36,154 bases of DNA from Myroides marinus (GTDB taxonomy: Bacteria; Bacteroidota; Bacteroidia; Flavobacteriales; Flavobacteriaceae), in assembly GCF_900109075.1 (NCBI RefSeq), contig NZ_FNYS01000030.1, positions 1-36,154 of the forward strand. Reading direction: 5' to 3'. Made by a program: the position numbers and the translations under genes. This document shows, piece by piece, positions 1-6,776 of this stretch; position 1 is the first letter of the stretch; the number at the start of each line of letters is the position of its first letter. The notes below the pieces were generated by a model. That model ran no database searches. It was given only the letters and a program-made list of their open reading frames with translations, and was not told the origin of the DNA.

Positions 1-94
1 TAAAAAACAAGGCGAAGAACTGTCCACTTTCACACTGGAATACACTGTTCACTTTCACACCGGAATAGGCTGTTCACTTTCAGTGGAATATTCA
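1..94. mobile_element. End of an IS21-like insertion sequence (partial, runs off left edge)
   Basis: Three near-identical units lie at 21-42, 46-67 and 71-90, with a core of TGTTCACTTTCA followed by CACCGGAATA or a shortened form, at a regular 25-bp step. Multiple short terminal repeats at one end are typical of IS21-family elements; the complete IS21 element at 19115-21716 has the same design with a different sequence. The boundary at about 94 (ending in CA) is an inference. The transposase genes would lie to the left of the window. The unit sequence differs from the other element, so this is a different IS. Confidence 0.55.
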
Positions 95-702
95 CCTAGA
101 ATATTCTCTGGATTATTTTTCATTAGATTTTCATTTATTGAGTGTAAGTAGTCTTCTATATAAATACGTGCTCTTGTATTGATATTTAAATGTTCTGTTT
201 TTAGGACACTTTCAATATGATGAGCTATCTGTGAATATGAATAAACAATATATTCATTGTTCTTCTTAGGTAATTTCCCATTTGGTGTTAAGAAAACTAG
301 AAAGTGATTTGATATATGTGGGTAAACAGACTTTAAATGTTTAGTATATTTAGTTAATTGATCTGAATGTTCATCGCTATCGATTTTGTTTTCAACTGCA
401 ATTATCATATTATCAAATTCAATAAAAATATCAATGTCATTTTCAGTTTCCCTTTTTATCCATTTAAACTTAGCTTGATTTAATAGGTCTTTATCTTTTA
501 CTATATCTGAAAGAAAGAGACTTAAAAAAATATTTCCTAAACAATGTTTTTCATTTGGATCTAATAACCAAGCTAGAAAAGTGGAATGTCTTATTTCATA
601 TCTGTCTAATTTAAGAACATTAAACAGGTTCGGTTCTTTGAGATCATTAACTAATTTTTGAAAATATGAATCTGATTCTAATTGTTTTAGTTTGTCTATC
701 AT
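55..702 (-). CDS. PD-(D/E)XK nuclease-like protein (PDDEXK_4 type), probably 3'-truncated by an IS
   Basis: The 215-residue product has the pattern of the PD-(D/E)XK family often called PDDEXK_4: an EIRHS motif (E36) followed by FLAWLLDP, then acidic D91 in the stretch DIDIFIEF, and E104-N-K106 in VENK, followed by QLTKY. These form the expected metal-binding nuclease core (D...ExK). Family members are usually longer (about 350 or more residues, from memory). The last 12 or so codons (STESEQPIPV and neighbours) are read from the IS terminal repeats at 55-94, so the natural C-terminus seems to have been replaced. The start ATG (702-700) overlaps the stop of the upstream ADP-ribosylglycohydrolase as ATGA, which suggests translational coupling. 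DNA or RNA cleavage is inferred from the motif only. Activity of the truncated form is uncertain. Confidence 0.72.
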   Translation of the reverse strand: MIDKLKQLESDSYFQKLVNDLKEPNLFNVLKLDRYEIRHSTFLAWLLDPNEKHCLGNIFLSLFLSDIVKDKDLLNQAKFKWIKRETENDIDIFIEFDNMIIAVENKIDSDEHSDQLTKYTKHLKSVYPHISNHFLVFLTPNGKLPKKNNEYIVYSYSQIAHHIESVLKTEHLNINTRARIYIEDYLHSINENLMKNNPENILGEYSTESEQPIPV

Positions 703-1649
703 AATAGTTTATATTTAAAATTCAACTGCTCAGCTAGCAATTGTATATTTTCTTTCCTTTTTAATGGCTCTATCCAATGCTTAGGAATACTCTCAAATCC
801 ATATAAAATACCTGCCAAGGCTCCTGTAATTGCTCCATTTGTATCAGTGTCTTTACCTAAGGACATAACTTTTAAAATAGCTTCTTCATAACTATTTGTA
901 GTAAGTATAGTTTGAAGAGCAATTTCTAAACTTCCCACTACAAATCCTCTATTATTAAATTCACTTGGATCAATCTCTTTAAAATTTGGAGAGAAGATAC
1001 GTTTAAAGTATTCATTTTCCTGATATGTAGAAGCCAAGTCATTTATAAGGCTTTCATATGCTAGACGTACATCTTTAGTTAAAACAAGATGTTTGGCATA
1101 GATAAGATAGATATAACAGCTATCTATAGCTATTTTATGTGCATGAGTTAAACTACTAAAGTTACTAATATAGCTGTAAGGATATGTAATGTTCTTGTCA
1201 TATAAGAGCGGAAAGAGTAAAGGAGATATACGCATTAAAGAACCATTTCCATTGTCGCGTTCTGTATTGAGTCCTGCCGTTCTCCAATTATAATCATTTG
1301 CAAAATTTTCAATAGCAAATAAAGTTGTTCTTCCAATATCAAAAGTGTCTCCATCAGCAGTCCAATAACCTTCTTTCATCCAATCTTTAAAACGATCCAT
1401 TAAATCATTTAAATCACTTTCTTCAGAGACTAAATATTCTGCTGTACAAAAAGTTAGAGAAGAATCATCACTAAAGGTTCCAACAGGTTTATGCCAAGAA
1501 CCAAACCCAATTAATCTATTAGGTTCATTTTGATAATTAGTTTTAACAGATTCTATATCTATTTCATTTGGATACTTAAATTCGATAGGAACTCCTAAAG
1601 CATCAGCTACTGCTACACCGAATAGGATATCTTGTGCTAAGTGGGACAT
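699..1649 (-). CDS. ADP-ribosylglycohydrolase family protein (DraG-like)
   Basis: This 316-residue protein belongs to the ADP-ribosylglycohydrolase (DraG/ARH) family, which removes ADP-ribose from modified proteins or nucleic acids using two Mg ions. Visible signatures are the N-terminal GVAVADALGVPIEF (11-24), the metal site GTFSDDSSLTF with D61 and D62, and the C-terminal GKDTDTNGAITGALAG with D267 and D269. All expected metal ligands are present and the length is normal, so it should be active. It is the first gene of a two-gene unit whose second member is a PD-(D/E)XK nuclease. A TAnnTTTG box lies about 100 bp upstream and the XRE regulator sits behind that. No ADP-ribosyltransferase is seen nearby, so the substrate is unknown; reversing a phage- or toxin-made modification is one possibility. 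Confidence 0.88.
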   Translation of the reverse strand: MSHLAQDILFGVAVADALGVPIEFKYPNEIDIESVKTNYQNEPNRLIGFGSWHKPVGTFSDDSSLTFCTAEYLVSEESDLNDLMDRFKDWMKEGYWTADGDTFDIGRTTLFAIENFANDYNWRTAGLNTERDNGNGSLMRISPLLFPLLYDKNITYPYSYISNFSSLTHAHKIAIDSCYIYLIYAKHLVLTKDVRLAYESLINDLASTYQENEYFKRIFSPNFKEIDPSEFNNRGFVVGSLEIALQTILTTNSYEEAILKVMSLGKDTDTNGAITGALAGILYGFESIPKHWIEPLKRKENIQLLAEQLNFKYKLL

Positions 1650-1750
1650 TTTATACTTGTTTTTAAAGATTGCCTCTCAAAATTAAATCATATAAATGGC
1701 ATCCCAAACTCTTAAGAAAGGATTCTTTGTTTTTTATAAGTAAACTCTCT

Positions 1751-1758
1751 CAAAGATA
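1751..1758 (-). promoter_or_regulatory. Bacteroidetes-type -7 box for the ADP-ribosylglycohydrolase operon
   Basis: Read on the minus strand this is TATCTTTG, an exact match to the Bacteroidetes -7 consensus TAnnTTTG. It is about 100 nt upstream of the start codon at 1649. No convincing TTTG -33 element is found at the usual spacing of about 19 nt, so it is a moderate candidate. Confidence 0.45.
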
Positions 1759-1802
1759 AACCAAGGCTATAAATGTTAGTAATAAATACAAAGAATTAAA
1801 CT

Positions 1803-2276
1803 TTATAACAAAATTTCCTTGTATCTATTTATTTTTCCATCTCTAATAACCTTTATACCTTTCTCTTTTTCAATGTTCCTAAGAACATTTGATATCTCTC
1901 CACTTTTAAGTGAAATATCTATTAGCTCTTTTTCTAGTAATTCTTTCTTTATATCAGCTACAGTTTTTGGGGTATTAAAAAAATTCTCTGATATTAAGTT
2001 CTTTATCTTCATTGTCAACTTTATCGCTTTAGATCTTGTTTCTGTCAGCTTTCTTTTAGGTGCTAAATCAATTTTCACATCTAATAATGATTGTAATGAT
2101 AATTCTACTGTAACAGCATAAAGGAAATAAAAGTCCATATTGGTAGTTTTTCCATTTTCTATCTTTATAATAGAGCTTTTAGATATCTTAGTCATATATA
2201 CAATATCTCCTTGTGTATAACCTAACTCTTCTCTTTTTTTCTTTAGTTTTTGTCCAATCTCTAATTTGTATGACAT
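1803..2276 (-). CDS. XRE-family HTH transcriptional regulator
   Basis: This 157-residue protein starts with a Cro/CI-type helix-turn-helix (residues about 5-65: IGQKLKKKREELGYTQGDIV, then SKSSIIKIENGKT). The C-terminal half (about 85-155, with VADIKKELLEKELI and SGEISNVLRNIEKEKGI) looks like a second, winged-helix-type DNA-binding segment. The pattern suggests a local repressor or activator. It lies upstream of the ADP-ribosylglycohydrolase/nuclease pair on the same strand, with a 153-bp gap. Just upstream of its start is a repeat (2299-2328) that overlaps the -33 box of a divergent promoter, so autoregulation and control of the divergent transcript are plausible. No catalytic domain is seen. 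The family assignment is firm, the targets are inferred. Confidence 0.82.
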   Translation of the reverse strand: MSYKLEIGQKLKKKREELGYTQGDIVYMTKISKSSIIKIENGKTTNMDFYFLYAVTVELSLQSLLDVKIDLAPKRKLTETRSKAIKLTMKIKNLISENFFNTPKTVADIKKELLEKELIDISLKSGEISNVLRNIEKEKGIKVIRDGKINRYKEILL

Positions 2277-2298
2277 AAAGTTTATATTTTTAATAAAT

Positions 2299-2328
2299 AC
2301 AAAAAGTGTTTATTTTAAAACTTTTTGT
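2299..2328. promoter_or_regulatory. Candidate operator for the XRE regulator
   Basis: Perfect 9-bp inverted arms ACAAAAAGT (2299-2307) and ACTTTTTGT (2320-2328) are separated by 12 bp. The same stretch also carries GTGTTTATT twice in direct orientation, at 2306-2314 and 2327-2335, 21 bp apart, i.e. two helical turns. It lies 23 bp upstream of the XRE gene start and overlaps the -33 element of the divergent plus-strand promoter. The geometry fits a regulator controlling both directions; the binding protein is inferred. Confidence 0.5.
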
Positions 2329-2354
2329 GTTTATTGATTATTTGTTTATATTTG
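2324..2354 (+). promoter_or_regulatory. Bacteroidetes consensus promoter reading rightward
   Basis: TTTG at 2324-2327, 19-nt spacer, then TATATTTG at 2347-2354: an exact match to the Bacteroidetes -33 TTTG / -7 TAnnTTTG consensus at ideal spacing. The expected start site is near 2360. No plus-strand coding gene follows for more than 1.3 kb, but a strongly foldable segment begins at about 2392, so this probably drives a non-coding RNA or a long leader. Confidence 0.6.
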
Positions 2355-2385
2355 TATCTAATAATAGACTGATTAAGCTATACGC

Positions 2386-2630
2386 TTAACAAACGATGTT
2401 ATCTCGCGCCGTGAAGTCCTAAATTTGCTTGCGAGAGTAACCGTGCAGTCGCTCCATGCAAAAAAGTTTCATACTTTTGTCTTTGCATGTGAGCGGTACT
2501 CACGTATACTTTCAAAAGCATTGAGTTAAACTCAAAAGGGCTTAGGACCCCTTCGGCTTGAAAGTATGCAACCGCTCCTTGCTTTTTTACAAGGTTTGAT
2601 CTATCATACTTAAACATCGTTCATATAATT
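2386..2630 (+). ncRNA. Candidate structured non-coding RNA
   Basis: A ~240-nt segment clearly richer in G and C than its flanks. A closing stem pairs AACGATGTT (2392-2400) with AACATCGTT (2613-2621). Inside are TCTCGC (2402-2407) with GCGAGA (2431-2436); GTCCTAA (2416-2422) with TTAGGAC (2542-2548), which would form a long-range or pseudoknot contact; a long hairpin at 2450-2495 (CGCTC...GAGCG, ATGCAA...TTGCAT, AAAGT...ACTTT); ATACTTTCAA (2506-2515) with TTGAAAGTAT (2558-2567) enclosing TTGAG...CTCAA (2521-2535); and CCTTG (2577-2581) with CAAGG (2590-2594). A consensus promoter ends 38 nt upstream on the plus strand, and the segment is followed by T-rich sequence at 2640-2653. I do not recognise it as a known RNA family. 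The minus strand can also be read as a 72-residue ORF (separate entry), so protein coding is the main alternative. Confidence 0.42.
2399..2617 (-). CDS. Possible small protein of 72 residues opposite the candidate RNA
   Basis: An open frame from ATG (2617) to TAA encodes 72 residues of balanced composition (for example GAVAYFQAEGVLSPFEF and ETFLHGATARLLSQ). I have no family for it. Its codons (GGG, GTC, CTC, TCG, GGC, GCG) are unlike the AT-rich genes around it, and no TAnnTTTG box was found on this strand just upstream. Almost the whole frame is covered by complementary arms that would fold as RNA. Either it is a transferred small gene or the frame is incidental to a structured transcript; I slightly favour the latter. 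Confidence 0.3.
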   Translation of the reverse strand: MFKYDRSNLVKKQGAVAYFQAEGVLSPFEFNSMLLKVYVSTAHMQRQKYETFLHGATARLLSQANLGLHGAR

Positions 2631-2679
2631 TATGTGAGCGATTTTTTGTTTTTACACTAAAAGCAATTGTCTCTCTCAT

Positions 2680-2723
2680 TAATAGTAGTAGAACAGGGAT
2701 TGCCCTATTTTATACTACTATTA
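2680..2723. repeat. Inverted repeat / hairpin
   Basis: Perfect 11-bp arms TAATAGTAGTA (2680-2690) and TACTACTATTA (2713-2723) enclose a second small stem AGGG...CCCT (2695-2698, 2703-2706). It lies about 60 bp after the candidate RNA and could end or protect that transcript, although the T-rich tract lies before it, not after. A second 7-bp hairpin GATAGTC...GACTATC is at 2835-2864. Confidence 0.5.
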
Positions 2724-3423
2724 CCTTTACATAGTAGATAACTTTTAAGTTACTTAGGTTTTTTTCTTTTTTGATTCGCACTCTAAAAGTAAATCCTTTC
2801 TTACAGTTCTCCAAAAGTAAAGGTCATAAGATGTGATAGTCTGGTATGTATATACTGGACTATCCAAGGAACTAAAGCAAAAGAAATAATTATTCTTTGC
2901 TTAAAAATACAACAGACCTTTATGTATGCTGTCTCCCAAACAAGCTCTAAAAGGTTTAAAAAAACAAGGTTATATTGTTTTACATTCTATCATAGAAGAT
3001 TAACAATACCTCTTCCTTAATGGACTTATCGAATGTTCTATTCGAGATTTTTTCAATTATTACATTTTATTACAAACAACAAAAATTAGTAACTAAACTC
3101 ACATTTAGCTTATGATTAAACTTTAGTTTAACTAAATCTTATCGATGTAGATTAATTTGATATTAACACTTTAATGTTAAATGGCTACCCTATTACTTAT
3201 TTAGTTAGAATAAACACACATTTTACGCAATGTCTAAGATAGTTTTTTAGATGCGTACAGGACTCCTATTGCCTATTAATTTGAAACGTATTGTTATCAA
3301 TATATTCATTTTTAAGTCAATAGAGCAAATTGATTAGTTAGTAACTAAAAAGCTATGAAGAGAATTTATTCACTGTTCTATTTATTAATCACACATTAAA
3401 ACTATTACACTATGGAGAAAAAC

Positions 3424-3479
3424 GCTCACTACTTAGTTTATTCTAAGTTGGTTAATGTAGAATTAAACTATTAGTGAGC
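3424..3479. repeat. Imperfect 22-bp inverted repeat in the SusC leader
   Basis: GCTCACTA followed by TAGTTTA and TTCTA (3424-3445) pairs with its near-complement at 3458-3479 across a 12-nt loop, with two small offsets. A 20-codon reading frame with an ATG at 3412 and a TAG at 3472-3474 covers most of it. It could be an RNA structure in the leader of the SusC operon or a protein-binding site. Confidence 0.4.
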
Positions 3480-3542
3480 ACTTAAACACACAACACAAAA
3501 TATGGCTTAAAGGGATTTTAAGACATATAAAAGTCCATGACT

Positions 3543-3595
3543 ATCTCCTTGCTCTATATCGCATTTTGGGAGACATGCTTTAGAGTAAAGGAGAT
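3543..3595. repeat. Hairpin in the SusC leader
   Basis: ATCTCCTT (3543-3550) plus CTCTA (3552-3556) pairs with TAGAG (3581-3585) plus AAGGAGAT (3588-3595): 13 pairs with one bulge and a 24-nt loop. It is 113 nt upstream of the SusC start codon. The AAGGAG arm would be bound in the stem. No T-tract suited to termination follows directly. Confidence 0.4.
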
Positions 3596-3708
3596 GGTTT
3601 TAAAATTCAATTAATTAACCCCTTGATATAACAGACTTATCTAAGTACTACGGCAATAATAATCTTAATGATTTAAAGCTCTCTTATATCACTTCAATTA
3701 TAAATATT

Positions 3709-6700
3709 ATGAAAACTCAAATTTTAACCAATTATGGTTACAGGATAACTATGCTATTAAGTTTCTTAATCTGTTATCCAAACTATGCCGTATCAAATAA
3801 TCATTACTTGTTTTTTACAATGCCAAATGCCTTACCTGATAATAAGCAAAAGATTAAATTAACTGGAATTGTAAAAGACAGTCAAGGTGTTCTTGGTGGT
3901 GTACACATATCTACCAGTGACAATAAAGTTGTAGCAACTGATTTAAACGGAAAATATACTATTGAGATAAGCGCAGGTGATAAAATTACTTTTTCAATGA
4001 TAGGGTATAAACAGCAGACTATTACTTATTCAGATTATCACGGTTCTGTCTTAAATATTACTCTTTTAGAAGATAGCAGTACACTAGATGAAATTGTGGT
4101 TAACGCAGGATATTACAGCGTTAAAGACCGTGAGCGTACAGGAAGTATTGCCCGTGTAACTGCAAAAGATATTGAATTTCAACCTGTGGTTAATCCATTG
4201 CAGGCTATACAAGGAAGAGTTGCAGGGGTTGACATAACCCAAAGTAGTGGTGTTGCAGGAGGCGGAATGAATATAGAAATACGAGGGCGTAACTTTTTAG
4301 ATAGTTCTAATTCTGGTAGAAACAACCCAATGTATATTATTGATGGAGTACCTTTTTTATCTAATGCAATGGGTAGAACAAACGGAAGTTTAGGAGTACA
4401 AATGTTTGAAAATGGAATTTCACCTTTAAATACAATACCACCATCGGATATAGAAAATATCGAAATTTTAAAGGATGCTGATGCAACAGCTATATATGGT
4501 TCCCGTGGAGCTAATGGTGTTGTACTTATCACTACTAAAAAAGGAAAATCAGATAAAACACAATTTACTTTTTCCTCTTCCATTGCTTTTAGCAAAGTAG
4601 CAAAATTCATGGATATGATGAATACTCAGCAATATATTCAAATGCGTGAAGAAGCTTTTAAAAATAGTGGTATTACAACATATCCAGTTAATGCTTATGA
4701 TATTAATGGGACATGGGATAGAAATAGATATACCGATTGGCAAAAAGAATTCATTGGAGATACTGCAATTGACCAAAACATCGCTTTAGGTATTCAAGGA
4801 GGAAATGAGTATACAAGCTATAATATGAATCTTTCTCGCAATGAAAGCACTACAGTGTTTCCAACTGATAATGGATATAAGAGAAATGCTTTACTATTAA
4901 ATTTCAATCACAGAAGTAAAGACAATAAATTAATAATCAATACCTCTACCTCTTATGCTGCACAATCAAATAATCTTCCAATTATTGATCTTACTCGTCA
5001 ATCACTAAAATTAGCACCTAACGCACCAGCGTTATATGCTGAGGATGGCAGTCTTAACTGGGAAAATGGCACTTTTAATAATCCTTTAGCTCAACTAAAT
5101 CAAACTTATGAAAACAAAACACAATCACTTGTTTTAAATACAAATCTCTCATATAACATTTTACCTAATTTGTTTCTTAAAACAAATGCAGGAATTACTA
5201 ACACAGATTTTGAAGAGTGGAAAATCACACCACATACTATTTACAATCCAGCTGAAGGATACACAAGTGAAATGTCCAATACCAGTAAGGCAAATACTTC
5301 TTTTAAATCTTATATAGTTGAACCTCAATTGCAATATACTAAAGAAATAGACAAACATGCTTTTGATGTACTTGTTGGTTCAACTTATCAAAGTAATACA
5401 TTTGATGGAAGTTATATTAGAGGAGTTGGTTTTTCATCAAATACTTTGATTAAAAACATTGGAGCTGCTAAAGAAAAATACATTGGTAGCACATCGAATT
5501 CAGAGTATAAATACATTGCTCTGTTTACAAGGCTAAATTACAAGTATGACAATAAGTACATTGTCAATCTTACAGCAAGACGAGACGGTTCAAGTAGGTT
5601 TGCCAAAGAAAACAAGTTTGGAAACTTTGGTGCAATTGGTCTGGCATGGATATTCTCAGAAGAATCATTTTTAGAGAATGCATCATGGCTTTCTTTTGGG
5701 AAATTTAGAACAAGTTATGGTGTGATAGGTAGTGATAATATTGGGGACTATGCTTATATAGACACCTATACAATTACTTCAAGTAGATACAATAATGAAA
5801 CAGGTTTATCACCTACCTCTTTATATAATCCAGGTTATAAATGGGAGAAAACAACCAAATTTGAAGCTGCTTTAGAGCTGAGTTTTATAAATAATAGATT
5901 CAATACTACCATCGCTTTTTATAATAATCGTTCAACAGATCAGTTAATTGGACTTAGTTTACCAAGTACTACTGGATTTCATTCAATTGTTACCAATTCT
6001 CCTGCTGTGGTAGATAATAGAGGATGGGAATTTACCTTAAATACAAATATCATCGCTACACAAGATTGGAGGTGGTCTACTAACTTTAATATCTCACTTC
6101 CAAAAAATAAACTAATCTCGTATCCTGGATTAGATGAAGGAACACAAAGTAGCTATTACGTTATAGGTGAGCCTTTAAATATTGTTAAACTCTATCAATA
6201 CAATGGTTTAAATCCACAAACAGGATTGTATGAATTTACAGATTTTAATAAGGATGGTAAAATAGATATTAATGACAAAACTCTTGTCAAAAGTTTAAAT
6301 CCAGTATTCTATGGAGGATTACAAAATACAATCACATGCAAAGATTTTACACTAGATTTTCTATTCTATTTTAAGAAGCAAGATAATTACAACTTAAATA
6401 AAAATCATGTTATACCAGGTGGAGCTATAAATAATTTACCTGTAGATTTTGTTAATAGATGGAATCCAAACAATACACAAGCAACATATATTGGAGCTTC
6501 TTTTAATAATGCAACAGCTCGTAATAATGCTCTTCCATTTGTAGATAGTGATGCTACAATTAGTGATGCTTCTTACATCCGATTAAAGAATATATCAATT
6601 GCTTATACCCTAACGTTACCAAAAGCGAAAAACACGTCCTTAAAAGTATATATGCAAGGACAAAACCTTTGGACAATTACTTCATATAAAGGCATGGATC

Positions 6701-6771
6701 CAGAATTTACAAATTATGGATATTTACCTCCACTTCGTACTTATTCTTTTGGAATGCAATTAACTTTTTAA
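3709..6771 (+). CDS. SusC/RagA-family TonB-dependent outer-membrane receptor
   Basis: This 1020-residue outer-membrane protein is the pore of a SusCD-type importer that brings oligomers into the periplasm using TonB energy. Order of parts: signal peptide (about 1-30), a TTR/CarboxypepD-like plug extension (KLTGIVKDSQGVLGG, then TDLNGKYTIEI), the SusC-type TonB-box region STLDEIVVNAGY, a plug domain with QAIQGRVAGV, NPMYIIDGVPF and IEILKDADATAIYGSRGANG, and a long beta-barrel ending in the aromatic YSFGMQLTF. The length is normal for SusC. It is 5 bp from the SusD gene, in an operon with a lipoprotein and an S9 peptidase. That partner suggests peptides, as with RagAB of Porphyromonas, rather than glycans. 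No glycoside hydrolase, sigma or anti-sigma gene is adjacent. Confidence 0.93.
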   Translation: MKTQILTNYGYRITMLLSFLICYPNYAVSNNHYLFFTMPNALPDNKQKIKLTGIVKDSQGVLGGVHISTSDNKVVATDLNGKYTIEISAGDKITFSMIGYKQQTITYSDYHGSVLNITLLEDSSTLDEIVVNAGYYSVKDRERTGSIARVTAKDIEFQPVVNPLQAIQGRVAGVDITQSSGVAGGGMNIEIRGRNFLDSSNSGRNNPMYIIDGVPFLSNAMGRTNGSLGVQMFENGISPLNTIPPSDIENIEILKDADATAIYGSRGANGVVLITTKKGKSDKTQFTFSSSIAFSKVAKFMDMMNTQQYIQMREEAFKNSGITTYPVNAYDINGTWDRNRYTDWQKEFIGDTAIDQNIALGIQGGNEYTSYNMNLSRNESTTVFPTDNGYKRNALLLNFNHRSKDNKLIINTSTSYAAQSNNLPIIDLTRQSLKLAPNAPALYAEDGSLNWENGTFNNPLAQLNQTYENKTQSLVLNTNLSYNILPNLFLKTNAGITNTDFEEWKITPHTIYNPAEGYTSEMSNTSKANTSFKSYIVEPQLQYTKEIDKHAFDVLVGSTYQSNTFDGSYIRGVGFSSNTLIKNIGAAKEKYIGSTSNSEYKYIALFTRLNYKYDNKYIVNLTARRDGSSRFAKENKFGNFGAIGLAWIFSEESFLENASWLSFGKFRTSYGVIGSDNIGDYAYIDTYTITSSRYNNETGLSPTSLYNPGYKWEKTTKFEAALELSFINNRFNTTIAFYNNRSTDQLIGLSLPSTTGFHSIVTNSPAVVDNRGWEFTLNTNIIATQDWRWSTNFNISLPKNKLISYPGLDEGTQSSYYVIGEPLNIVKLYQYNGLNPQTGLYEFTDFNKDGKIDINDKTLVKSLNPVFYGGLQNTITCKDFTLDFLFYFKKQDNYNLNKNHVIPGGAINNLPVDFVNRWNPNNTQATYIGASFNNATARNNALPFVDSDATISDASYIRLKNISIAYTLTLPKAKNTSLKVYMQGQNLWTITSYKGMDPEFTNYGYLPPLRTYSFGMQLTF

Positions 6772-6776
6772 CCCTT

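Larger units (their letters stand above)
2622..3708. other. Long non-coding stretch upstream of the SusC gene
   Basis: About 1.1 kb of AT-rich DNA without a convincing gene. It contains several inverted repeats (listed separately) and a 20-codon frame at 3412-3474 that coincides with one hairpin. No exact TAnnTTTG promoter was seen directly upstream of the SusC start at 3709, so the operon promoter may lie far upstream, be non-consensus, or need an activator. Confidence 0.6.

Noticed and set aside
1819..2121. Plus-strand frame of 100 residues opposite the XRE regulator
   Set aside because: Phe/Ser-rich antisense reading of a recognised regulator gene.
2926..3575. Inverted copies of TTTGGGAGACA at 2930-2940 (minus) and 3565-3575 (plus) as edges of an invertible SusC promoter
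   Set aside because: Only 11 bp match exactly, such a match is not rare in a kilobase-scale search, there is no invertase gene in the window and no clear promoter lies between the copies.
4179..5358. Open frames on the minus strand inside the SusC gene
   Set aside because: They are antisense shadows of a well-supported coding gene, with Ile/Pro/Ser-rich products and no family features.
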